Shown piece after piece: positions 50,197 through 58,031 of a DNA stretch of 64,000 bases. A program made the position numbers and the translations under genes. Location of the stretch: assembly GCA_958295725.1 (NCBI GenBank), contig OY282368.1, positions 1,758,001 to 1,822,000 of the forward strand, given 5' to 3'. Each line of letters opens with the position of its first letter. Position 1 is the stretch's first letter. Under the pieces are notes generated by a model. That model was given only the letters and a program-made list of their open reading frames with translations, was not told the origin of the DNA and did not search any database. The DNA is from an uncultured Alphaproteobacteria bacterium. Lineage in GTDB: Bacteria; Pseudomonadota; Alphaproteobacteria; UBA2966.

Positions 50197-50213
50197 GTAC
50201 GGTTTCGCCGTAC
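50197..50213. promoter_or_regulatory. higBA operator palindrome
   Basis: GTACGG-TTTCG-CCGTAC is a perfect 6-bp-arm inverted repeat ending 9 bp before the higB start codon, typical of an antitoxin-bound operator. Confidence 0.6.
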
Positions 50214-50222
50214 ATACATGAT

Positions 50223-50507
50223 GTGCAGATACGAAGCATCCGTCATAAGGGCTTGAGACGGCTCGTCGAGGATGACGACGACAGGGGTATCCGACCCGAT
50301 TTGGTTGGGCGGGTGCGCAATGTCCTCGCCGCGATCGTCAGCGCGACCGATATGGACGGCGTGCGAGGGCCGCCGGGTTGGCGTATCCATCGGCTGTCGG
50401 GTGGCCGAGCCGGGACTTGGAGCGTCAGCGTCTCCGGCAACTGGCGGATCACCTTCGAGATCGAAAACGGAGACGTCGCAGATCTGGACTTGGAGGACTA
50501 TCACTGA
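50223..50507 (+). CDS. higB: HigB-type RelE-superfamily toxin
   Basis: 94-residue ribosome-dependent mRNA interferase. It begins (GTG) QIRSIRHKGLRRLVEDDD and continues through WRIHRLSGGRAGTWSVSVSG and NWRITFEIENGDVADLDLEDYH, the hallmark HigB C-terminus. Toxin before antitoxin is the usual hig order. Its TGA overlaps the antitoxin ATG by one base. Confidence 0.92.
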   Translation: MQIRSIRHKGLRRLVEDDDDRGIRPDLVGRVRNVLAAIVSATDMDGVRGPPGWRIHRLSGGRAGTWSVSVSGNWRITFEIENGDVADLDLEDYH

Positions 50508-50821
50508 TGGACGGGGAAGGAATGAAGATCAGCATGACGCCGCCGCATCCCGGCAATTTCGTCCGCACCGAAATCCTGGAGGAGCTCGACCTTTCGGTCA
50601 CCCGCGCGGCCGAGGTCCTGGGGGTGCGCCGAGCCACACTGTCCGACCTTCTGAACGAGAAGGCGAGTCTGTCGCCGGAGATGGCGTTCAGGATCGAGAA
50701 GGCTTTCGGCGTGTCGATGGATACTTTGCTACGCATGGGGGCGTGGTATGAGGGCCATATCATGCGGCAGCGCGGCGGCGACATCGGCGTCAAGCGCTAC
50801 GAACCCGAAGCACGAGGCTAA
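50507..50821 (+). CDS. higA: HigA-type antitoxin
   Basis: 104-residue HTH (XRE/HigA family) protein: PPHPGNFVRTEILEELDLSV, then TRAAEVLGVRRATLSDLLNE forms the recognition helix, and MAFRIEKAFGVSMDTLLRM follows. It neutralises HigB and represses the operon. Internal ATGs at 50522 and 50534 are alternative starts. Confidence 0.92.
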   Translation: MDGEGMKISMTPPHPGNFVRTEILEELDLSVTRAAEVLGVRRATLSDLLNEKASLSPEMAFRIEKAFGVSMDTLLRMGAWYEGHIMRQRGGDIGVKRYEPEARG

Positions 50822-50876
50822 CAAGAGGGGGTGGCAATGTGGGTGGAGCCCGGACGAGAAACGCCGCAGGGGATCG

Positions 50877-51170
50877 TCATCCTGATCGACATGTTCTGTC
50901 GAGGGCCCTCGTCACCCGGTTCCTCCTGGTCATCGCACCGGCATCCGGCTTGCGGTAGACCAGAACCGGATCGGGCCGGATGTGGCAGTCGCGGTGGTCT
51001 TTCCACGGTCCGGTCAGGGCATGATCGTGACGGCGTTGCGGCAGAGCCCGGTCGGCCGCCAGATCGGCCACGACGGCCCTGATCTCCTCGGGGAGGGTCC
51101 TGGCGAACCGGCCCCTCTTCTCGCGTTTGTAGTCTCGCTTGAAGGCCGCGGTCCGCCTAATCGTCCGCAT
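50877..51170 (-). pseudogene. YafQ-type toxin with damaged C-terminus
   Basis: 97-codon frame. Residues 1-77 match YafQ/RelE-family toxins (RRTAAFKRDYKREKRGRFAR, HALTGPWKDHRDCHIRPDPV, LVYRKPDAG). The expected C-terminus with the catalytic His (LGSHSELF-like) is replaced by an Arg/Thr-rich tail, probably by frameshift or deletion. It overlaps the RelB remnant by 14 bp, the native toxin-antitoxin overlap. Toxicity is doubtful. Confidence 0.7.
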
Positions 51171-51354
51171 CGAGATCGGCCATCAGTTCGTCCACGCCGC
51201 CCACGTCGACCAGTTCGCCGCGCCGGGCGGCTTTCATGGCTTCGATCGTCTCGTCGTTGGGCGCCAAGGGTTCGAACGGCAACCGTCTCTCGGTAGCGAT
51301 CCGCACCATCATCAGGCGGAAGGCATCGGACACCGTCAGGCCCCGTTCATCCGC
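51157..51354 (-). pseudogene. RelB/DinJ antitoxin, 5'-truncated
   Basis: About 65 codons without a start: ERGLTVSDAFRLMMVRIATE, RRLPFEPLAPNDETIEAMKA and ARRGELVDVGGVDELMADLD match RelB/DinJ after its DNA-binding N-terminus. The missing 5' end abuts the vapC stop codon, so a deletion fused the two loci. Confidence 0.7.
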
Positions 51355-51754
51355 CGTCGAACGGATCGAGCAACTCCACGCCGAATTCCCGAAAGTCGCG
51401 AACGTTCCTCGTCGCCACCGTCAACCGGCGCACTCTCGCCGTGGCCGCAATCATGGCATCCTCGATCAGGGTATCCGACTTGCGATGCTTGAGACGCGCC
51501 CACTCCCGGAAGGCGGCCGCGTCCATCGGCAGGACGCCGTAGCCGGAAACGACCCGGTCGAGCCAGGTTTCCAACTCCTCCGCCTTCGCCTCGTCCCGCT
51601 CGCGCGCGATCTCGATGCCGGCCTGGATCTCGCCGACCGTGACCGCGGACAGGAACAGCCGGTCCGCGGGAACGTCCCCGATCCAGTCCGATACTCCCCT
51701 GTGGGGCCTGGGACGGCGGAGTTCCGAGACGACATTGGTGTCCAGCAGGTACAC
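51347..51754 (-). CDS. vapC: VapC PIN-domain ribonuclease toxin
   Basis: 135-residue PIN nuclease. Acidic catalytic residues are Asp5 (YLLDTNVVSE), Glu in TVGEIQAG (near 42), Asp in LIEDAMIAATA (near 98) and Asp in ATRNVRDF (near 118). It should cut initiator tRNA or rRNA when freed. The GTG start lies 4 bp after the antitoxin stop. Confidence 0.92.
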   Translation of the reverse strand: MYLLDTNVVSELRRPRPHRGVSDWIGDVPADRLFLSAVTVGEIQAGIEIARERDEAKAEELETWLDRVVSGYGVLPMDAAAFREWARLKHRKSDTLIEDAMIAATARVRRLTVATRNVRDFREFGVELLDPFDGG

Positions 51755-51758
51755 CGGC

Positions 51759-52019
51759 CTACTCGAAGGCCGATGCCGGGCGATGGCCGTGCCGCGCGCG
51801 AGGCGGCGCGAGCGCCTCCGTCCGGGCTTCCGGCGCGAGCAGCAGCGCCTTCAGGTCGGGTTGTGCCAGTTTCCGCAGCCTCCGCCACTGCTCGATCGGC
51901 AGAAGCACCGCCTCCTCCACGCCACGCCTGGTCACGATCTGTGGCCCTTCCCTGGCGCTCGCCTCGAGAAACGCGCTGAACCGGGCCTTCGCCTCCTGAA
52001 CCTGCCACGTCTTGCTCAC
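51759..52019 (-). CDS. Phd/YefM-family antitoxin of VapC
   Basis: 86-residue antitoxin with the Phd/YefM start TWQVQEAKARFSAFLEASAR, then GPQIVTRRGVEEAVLLPIEQW, and a disordered toxin-binding C-terminus. It starts with GTG behind GGGGAGAG. It forms a two-gene operon with vapC. Confidence 0.9.
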   Translation of the reverse strand: MSKTWQVQEAKARFSAFLEASAREGPQIVTRRGVEEAVLLPIEQWRRLRKLAQPDLKALLLAPEARTEALAPPRARHGHRPASAFE

Positions 52020-52099
52020 GTCTCTCCCCCCGGCGCCGATCTCTCTGACTACTTATATGACCATCGGAAGCCGGCCGCAAGGCGGCGCAACCGTTCGCA

Positions 52100-52201
52100 G
52101 ACATGGCGCGACATGCACCGGGGTGCGGCAGGCGTGAACAACCAACGCCGACAGGCGTAGGAAATTGTCTGACGTAGAGAGAAGCGATCGGTCGGGCCCG
52201 G
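52100..52201. repeat. about 100-bp dispersed repeat, copy 2
   Basis: Second copy of the element at 33233-33336 in the same orientation. It lies in the 346-bp stretch 52020-52365 that otherwise holds no recognisable gene. The two copies bracket the defence island. Confidence 0.75.
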
Positions 52202-52365
52202 CTGGTGGAGTCGGACGCGGCGGTTGAGCGCAGTCGCCGAAGTTCGGCCCGGCAGGGTGGGCGCCCTCACCCCATCGCGCGCAGGCATCGGCAAGCCGCC
52301 GCGCCATGGCCGGAGAGACGCTTGCCCGCGGCGGCGGCCCGCATTCGGGCGCCGCGAATCGCGGC

Positions 52366-53247
52366 TCAACCGCCGTGGAAGATCGACAGGGCCATGCGCC
52401 GGACGTGAGCCGGCAGGTGTTCGTCGTAGCCCTTCCAGTGGGCGTATCCCGGCAGTTTCAATTCGCCCGGCCACATCGACAGGTGGCGCATCACCTGCAT
52501 CGGCCCCCCGGCCTCCATGGCCTCGCGGATCTCGCCGCCGACAAGGGCGAACAGATCCTCCACGAACGCGACGTTCTCGTCGACGATCGCCACCGAGGTA
52601 TCGTCCGAATGGGAACTGACCGCGTGGCGCAGGTCCATCCCCTGTAGCGCCTTCAACGTCCGCAGGATCGCCAGATAATTGTCGTCGTCCATCCACATCC
52701 CATGGGTCAGCGAACGGTGCTCGTAAAGGTCGGCGGTGAACGCGACGCGGGCCTCCGGCAGATGCACCACGGTCGAGCCGAAGCCGTCGGCGGGACCGTA
52801 GGAGTGGAGGTTCACGGTCGGCCCGCGAAAGTCCACCTTCAGGAAGTCGGTAAACGTCACGTCCACTTTTCCGGGCACCTGCCCGCTCACGTCGAGGTCG
52901 AACACCGCCTCGCAGGCGGCGTGGCAGATCACCTGGGCCTCGGGAAAGACACCGGTGCCGCCGACGTGATCGTAATGCTCGTGGGACAGGACGATCCGGG
53001 TTACCGGTTTGTCGGTGATCCCGGCGATAGCGGCCTTCATCGATTGCGCGCGAGAGGCGAAGGCGGGATCGGTAATCAGGACGCCGTCATCGCCCACCAC
53101 CACGAGACTGACATAGTGGGACTCGCTCATCATGTACACGTTGTCGGCGAGTCGCTTCACCGTCGGAGCCGCCACGGCCGCCGGAGCGGCCAGCACGGCC
53201 AGCGCGGCCGCGCCGGCGACCGCCGTCTTCTCGAACTCGTTCAACAT
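52366..53247 (-). CDS. secreted MBL-fold metallo-hydrolase
   Basis: 293-residue protein with a signal peptide (to about residue 27) and the metallo-beta-lactamase metal motif SHEHYDHVGG (88-97). Asp/His ligands follow downstream (SYGPADGFGSTVVHLPEA, AVSSHSD). It resembles the periplasmic MBL proteins found beside quinoprotein relay or flavin systems, more than true beta-lactamases. Substrate is unknown. It stands alone. Confidence 0.85.
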   Translation of the reverse strand: MLNEFEKTAVAGAAALAVLAAPAAVAAPTVKRLADNVYMMSESHYVSLVVVGDDGVLITDPAFASRAQSMKAAIAGITDKPVTRIVLSHEHYDHVGGTGVFPEAQVICHAACEAVFDLDVSGQVPGKVDVTFTDFLKVDFRGPTVNLHSYGPADGFGSTVVHLPEARVAFTADLYEHRSLTHGMWMDDDNYLAILRTLKALQGMDLRHAVSSHSDDTSVAIVDENVAFVEDLFALVGGEIREAMEAGGPMQVMRHLSMWPGELKLPGYAHWKGYDEHLPAHVRRMALSIFHGG

Positions 53248-53407
53248 GGCTTCACTCCTTCCGCGGGACCATTGCCGCCGTCAGTATACCCGACGCGCGC
53301 CGTCGCGAGGTCGGGCACGATGAGGGGAGCCTGCGACTCTCCCCTCGCTCTGGGTGGCGGCGAAGCGTCATATCGGAGGGGCTTGCGGTCCGCCTTCCGG
53401 CGCGTCG

Positions 53408-53962
53408 TCAGCGCTGGCGGGTTTTGTCCAAGAGACTTGCGCGGGCGGCGTCGAAGCCCAGAAGCGAGCCCTCGACGCGGAACGGATCGCCGCCGGCTGC
53501 CGGATCGGCTTCCACATGCAGCACCGCACCGGCCCGCAACGCCCACACCGTCTCGCGGTCCAGCGCCCCCCGCGCGATGCAGCCGGCGGGCAGGCAGGTG
53601 CGGAAGGACAGCAGCGTCTCCCGCCCGGTGTCCGTGCGCAGCCGCAGCCCGCGCTCGAACAACAGACCGAACGGCGCCAGCACCACGGCCTCCATGCCGC
53701 CGTCGGCACCCTCGGGCACGGTCAGGGTCACGACCAGCAGGTCGTGGCTCGCCCCCGTCTCCTTTTCCCGCCACAGGAAACGCTGCTCCATCGCGCAACG
53801 CAGGACACCTTCGCCGCCATCGGCCGCGCAGCGCACGGTCCAGTCGCCGTAGGTCGCCGTGAAGGCGCTGGGCTCGACGGTCTGGGCGGCGAGGGGGCCG
53901 GCGGTCAGCAATGCCGCCGCCAGCGCCGCCGCGGCGGGCCGCGCCGTCCGCCTCCGGTTCAG
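53408..53962 (-). CDS. invasion-associated locus B (IalB)-family protein, CTG start
   Basis: 184-residue periplasmic protein with a signal peptide ending PLAAQ, then FTATYGDWTVRCAAD. Four cysteines occur in the pattern VRC...LRCAMEQ...RTCLPAGC, as in IalB-family proteins of alphaproteobacteria. No ATG, GTG or TTG fits: the frame between the barrel end of the autotransporter gene and the signal peptide offers only CTG at 53962, which overlaps the autotransporter stop (CTGA). An ATG at 54064 would overlap that gene by over 100 bp. Role in envelope or host interaction is family inference. Confidence 0.75.
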   Translation of the reverse strand: MNRRRTARPAAAALAAALLTAGPLAAQTVEPSAFTATYGDWTVRCAADGGEGVLRCAMEQRFLWREKETGASHDLLVVTLTVPEGADGGMEAVVLAPFGLLFERGLRLRTDTGRETLLSFRTCLPAGCIARGALDRETVWALRAGAVLHVEADPAAGGDPFRVEGSLLGFDAARASLLDKTRQR

Positions 53963-56900
53963 AACCGCACCGCGAGGCTGAGTCCGCCGCCCCAGTCGCG
54001 GTTGTCGCGGCGGCCCTGGACGACATGCGCCGCGCCCTTCAGCGCATAAGCGCCCTCGTCCCACGCATAGGCGCCGCCCAACTCGACCCGCGCCCGCGTC
54101 GCGTCCGGCGCCGACTCAAGGGAATAGCCCTCCACCTCGATCCGCGTCTTGCCGGCGAACTCCCGCTCCACCTCCACGGAGCCGAACAGAAGACCGCCGC
54201 CCTCGATCGACGCCTCCAGGTTCACGCCCGCCCGGCCTGTCACGCTCCGGCCCCTCTCCAGAGACACCCGCGAGCCGCCGGCCAAGTCCGAGTCCGTGAA
54301 GTCATCCATGTCCACCTCCGACCGCACCAGACGCGCCCGCGGCGTCGCCGTCAGATCGCCCAGCGGCCCCGGGCCCAGCCCGATCCGCCGACCCGCCTCG
54401 AGACCCAGGGCATAGCCGAACCCCCCCGTCCCCGACTTCAGGGAACCCCGCAAGCCGGAGGTCAGGTCCGCTTCGTACCATGTCGCCGACACTTGGGCGT
54501 CGACATAGACGCCATCGTCGAATCGCCACGCGCCCGACACGCCCAGACCCGTCCCGGTCGCCTCGATCTTGCCGTCGCCGCCCGACAGGTCCGCCTTGCC
54601 GCGCACGTGGTGCACCGACACCCCGCCAACGGCGTCCTCGCCCAGCGAGGGGATGTCCACGCCCGCTTGCACGCCGGAGCGGTTGTGGTCGTAGGCCAGA
54701 CGCGCCCGCGCCGGCACCGTCGAGGTCGAGCGCTCGGCCTCGCCGCCGCCCGCCCAGACGCGGGCCCACGCGCCGTTCGGCGAGCGCGCGGCCGCCAGAC
54801 GCTCCCAGTGGGTCGGCAGGACGTTCAGACCCAACAGCACCGAAGGCAGCGCCTCGTACACCCGCGAACGCGGCGCGTACTCCCTTATCACCCGTACGCC
54901 GCTCTCGTCCGTCATGAGAAACACGTCGTAGGGCCCATCCGTGACGGAACTGACTTGATCCCGCGGCTTCAGCCGCTCCTGGGTCCCGTCCGGCTTCTGG
55001 AACACCACCATCGGCTGGCCATCGGCCTCCACGATCCGAACCTCGCTGTGTCTGGCCGCCGTGTCCGCCGGCGACTCGTCGTCGCGCTGTTGGATCACCA
55101 CCGTGAGTTCGCCCGAGGCGCTCGATATCCCGGCCTCGGGGTTCGTGATCCGGCCGTTCCGCCCCACCGTCACCATGCCGCCGCTGTCCAGGCGCACGGA
55201 CCCGACCGCGCCGTCCACCAGCACCGTGCTGCCGGCCAGACGGATCGCCCCGGTCACCGCGCCGCCTTCCGACACCGTCACCGTATGCTCGCCCGAACCC
55301 AGACCCCGGATGTCGCCGTCCACCATGCCCATCACGGCCACGGCCAGATCCCCGGTCTCGCTGTGGATCGCCGCGCCCGCCGCGCCCGAGGCGCTCGTGA
55401 TCCGGCCGGTCCTCCCCACCGTCACCGTGCCGCCGCTGTCCAGGCGCACGGGCCCGACCGCGCCGTCCGCCCGCACCGTGCCGCTGCCGGCCAGACGGAC
55501 CGCCCCGGTCACCGCGCCGCCTTCCGACACCGTTACCGTATGCTCGCCCGAACCCAGACCCCGGATGCCGCCGTCCACCGTGCCCATCACGGCCACGGCC
55601 AGATCCCCGGTCTCGCCGTGGACCGCCGCGCCCTCGGCGTTCGTGATCCGGCCGGTCCGCCCCACCGTCACCGTGCCGCCGCTGTCCAGGCGCACGGGCC
55701 CGACCACGCCGTCCGCCCGCACCGTGCCGCTGCCGGCCAGACGGGTCGTCCCGGTCACCGCGCCGCCTTCCGACACCGTCACCGTATGCTCGCCCGAACC
55801 CAGACCCCGGATGTCGCCGTCCACCGTGCCCATCACGGCCACGGCCAGACCCCCGGTCTCGCCGTGGATCGCCGCGCCCTCGGCGTTCGTGATCCGGCCG
55901 GTCCGCCCCACCGTCACCGTGCCGCCGCTGTCCAGGCGCACGGACCCGACCGCGCCGTCCGCCCGCACCGTGCCGCTGCCGGCCAGACGGGTCGTCCCGG
56001 TCACCGCGCCGCCTTCCGACACCGTCACCGTATGCTCGCCCGAACCCAGACCCCGGATGTCGCCGTCCACCGTGCCCGTCACGGCCACGGCCAGATCCCC
56101 GGTCTCGCTGTGGATCGCCGCGCCCGAGGCCGTGCTCACGGAGATCCGCCCGGTCTTGCCGACCACGACCGTTCCGCCGTGCGAGAGATAAACGCCGTGC
56201 CCGCCGGCGTAGCCGAGCTCCTCGTCGCTCTCGTCCGCGGTGACGGGAGAGCCTTCGACGACCTCCACCACGCCGTCGATCAGCACCCGGCTGACCGCGC
56301 CCTCGGCGGGCACCGCCAATCCCTGCACGGTAATGCCGTTGACGAAGGGGACGATGGTGTCGAACTCGCCGTTGTTGTCCTTATCGGATCGAATCCACCA
56401 AGCCCCTCTATTTCTGGGTCTGGCGCCCTCGGCGTAGCGGCAGCCCAGCCTCGCCTCCACGTTGCAGCTCTCGTACTGCGCCTTCGTGATCGCCCCCGGT
56501 CCCGCCATGCCCTCCGCGCGCACCGTGGCGCCCTCGGCCACCCGGACCGTCATGACGGTGCTGCCGGTGCCGAACTGGGCGAAGATGGCGCTGTTGCCGC
56601 GGGTCTCGATTCGCCCGCCCGCGACGTCGATGAGATTCCCCTCGATGGCGGGGGTGTCGGGATCGTCGAGCGGGTTGCCCGTGCCGGACGGCCAGGCGAG
56701 GATGGCGGGCGCCTGCGTGGTCTCGATCGTGCCCGAGGACGCGATCCGGATCGCGCCGCTCGAGGTCGAAAGCGCGACGATGCCGGCGCCTTGGTAACGG
56801 CTGCCCGACTTGCGTTTCACGGCGGCCTTGATGGTTCCGCGGGCGTTGATGATGATGTCGCCCGACTGGGGGTCGGGGCTGTCTTTCCATGCACTCTCGG

Positions 56901-57834
56901 CGGAATCGTAGTATCTCTGTTTGAAAATCTGTCCGAGGACGCCCCTGCCGCCCTCGGCGGACACGTCGATCGTCGAGCCGGCGGCCAGGTCGATGTGGAT
57001 ACCGCCCAGCTCGGTGCGCTGCCTGGCGTCGATGCCGTTGCCGCCGGCGGAGCCCGCCTTGTTCCTGATGACGCCGGTGGAGGCCAGATTGATCTCGATG
57101 TCTCCGCCGTTCACTCCGTTGCCGCCGTTGGCGTTGTAGGTCGACGCGGCGTAAAAATGACGATCCGCCGCCACCACCGAGATCCCGTTGCCGTCGCTGC
57201 CGAAATTGTTCCAGGTCAGGCCCGGATACGGCGGGATGTCGGAAGGTCTGGGGGGATCGCTCGAAGGGCTGAGGACGGCGGTCGAAGGGAAGCTGTGGTC
57301 GAGCTCGATCTCGCCCGCGTGCGTGACCGTGAGGTCACCGGTGTCCGTCACGAGATAGAGGCCCGCGCCGACGTTCCACCGGTTGTTCGGCAACATCTGG
57401 TTGGCCCGGATCACGCCGCCCGCCTCGACGGTGAACGTGAGGTCGCCCTCGCTCTCGAGCACGATGGTTCTCTGGTCCGACGCGCCTGAACCGGCGTTCG
57501 TCCCGGAGAACACCACGCCGTTCCCGATCGTCATGCGCAGATGGTTGCCCTGCTCGTTGTTGGTTATCGGGTGGCCCGGCAGGCCGGCCCTGTGATGAGC
57601 CCTTCCCTGCGAGTAATAGGGCAAATGCGTGTAGTCCGCCGCGTCATCGGCGGCCGCGGTGTCCGCGCAGGCGAGCGTGGTGGTGTAGACGCCGTCCGAG
57701 TCCGCCGTGGCGCTCACCGTCGCCGTCGCCGTGCAGGCCGCGGGCGGAGTCTGCGCCCGGGCTTCACCCCCGGACAGAAGCGGGAGCGCCACGAGGGACG
57801 CCACCAGCAACGCCATCAATCTCACAGTCGTCAT
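53959..57834 (-). CDS. autotransporter (type V secretion) with repeated passenger
   Basis: About 1291 residues: signal peptide (RLMALLVASLVALPLLSGGE), a long beta-helix-type passenger and a C-terminal 12-strand barrel (last ~280 residues) ending GGGLSLAVRF. From 55140 to 56130 the passenger holds four units of about 82 residues, each with GGTVTVGRTGRIT, GEHTVTVSEGGAVTG and RADGAVGPVRLDS; their DNA is nearly identical with a 246-bp period. The start at 57834 suits the signal peptide; a GTG 18 bases earlier is possible. The leader contains ten 13-bp repeats. Function is probably adhesion. Confidence 0.9.
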   Translation of the reverse strand: MTTVRLMALLVASLVALPLLSGGEARAQTPPAACTATATVSATADSDGVYTTTLACADTAAADDAADYTHLPYYSQGRAHHRAGLPGHPITNNEQGNHLRMTIGNGVVFSGTNAGSGASDQRTIVLESEGDLTFTVEAGGVIRANQMLPNNRWNVGAGLYLVTDTGDLTVTHAGEIELDHSFPSTAVLSPSSDPPRPSDIPPYPGLTWNNFGSDGNGISVVAADRHFYAASTYNANGGNGVNGGDIEINLASTGVIRNKAGSAGGNGIDARQRTELGGIHIDLAAGSTIDVSAEGGRGVLGQIFKQRYYDSAESAWKDSPDPQSGDIIINARGTIKAAVKRKSGSRYQGAGIVALSTSSGAIRIASSGTIETTQAPAILAWPSGTGNPLDDPDTPAIEGNLIDVAGGRIETRGNSAIFAQFGTGSTVMTVRVAEGATVRAEGMAGPGAITKAQYESCNVEARLGCRYAEGARPRNRGAWWIRSDKDNNGEFDTIVPFVNGITVQGLAVPAEGAVSRVLIDGVVEVVEGSPVTADESDEELGYAGGHGVYLSHGGTVVVGKTGRISVSTASGAAIHSETGDLAVAVTGTVDGDIRGLGSGEHTVTVSEGGAVTGTTRLAGSGTVRADGAVGSVRLDSGGTVTVGRTGRITNAEGAAIHGETGGLAVAVMGTVDGDIRGLGSGEHTVTVSEGGAVTGTTRLAGSGTVRADGVVGPVRLDSGGTVTVGRTGRITNAEGAAVHGETGDLAVAVMGTVDGGIRGLGSGEHTVTVSEGGAVTGAVRLAGSGTVRADGAVGPVRLDSGGTVTVGRTGRITSASGAAGAAIHSETGDLAVAVMGMVDGDIRGLGSGEHTVTVSEGGAVTGAIRLAGSTVLVDGAVGSVRLDSGGMVTVGRNGRITNPEAGISSASGELTVVIQQRDDESPADTAARHSEVRIVEADGQPMVVFQKPDGTQERLKPRDQVSSVTDGPYDVFLMTDESGVRVIREYAPRSRVYEALPSVLLGLNVLPTHWERLAAARSPNGAWARVWAGGGEAERSTSTVPARARLAYDHNRSGVQAGVDIPSLGEDAVGGVSVHHVRGKADLSGGDGKIEATGTGLGVSGAWRFDDGVYVDAQVSATWYEADLTSGLRGSLKSGTGGFGYALGLEAGRRIGLGPGPLGDLTATPRARLVRSEVDMDDFTDSDLAGGSRVSLERGRSVTGRAGVNLEASIEGGGLLFGSVEVEREFAGKTRIEVEGYSLESAPDATRARVELGGAYAWDEGAYALKGAAHVVQGRRDNRDWGGGLSLAVRF

Positions 57835-57857
57835 CGGAACAAGGACCCCCACTTCTA

Positions 57858-57987
57858 GAAGAGGCCCCGTGAAGAGGCCCCGTGAAGAGGCCCCGTGAAG
57901 AGGCCCCGTGAAGAGGCCCCGTGAAGAGGCCCCGTGAAGAGGCCCCGTGAAGAGGCCCCGTGAAGAGGCCCCGTGAAGAGGCCCCGT
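57858..57987. repeat. tandem array, ten 13-bp units
   Basis: Ten exact copies of GAAGAGGCCCCGT, the same unit as at 22214-22330. The array ends 23 bp before the chosen autotransporter start. It is followed on the far side by the conserved block at 57988. Confidence 0.97.
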
Positions 57988-58031
57988 GAAGTTCGCAACC
58001 CTACCCTACCACGAACGACACCGCAAGGTCA
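57988..58031 (-). promoter_or_regulatory. conserved promoter-like block, disrupted by IS481
   Basis: Matches 22331-22374 with about nine changes. In gene sense the -35-like TTGACC of the intact copy reads ATGACC here, because the IS has inserted directly beside TGACC. The -10-like element is TAGGGT. The continuation (AAAATTCG) is found beyond the IS at 59176. Confidence 0.55.

Noticed and set aside
51466-52104. Longer minus-strand frame overlapping vapC and its antitoxin
   Set aside because: The PIN and Phd/YefM frames have clear motifs and proper starts; the longer frame is a shadow.
53911-57489. 1192-codon open frame on the plus strand opposite the autotransporter
   Set aside because: It is His/Arg-rich and repeats only because the autotransporter passenger repeats; no start signal or family.
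57858-57987. CRISPR array
   Set aside because: The 13-bp units are directly adjacent with no spacers, and no cas genes are present; the TPR and autotransporter repeats are protein-coding.
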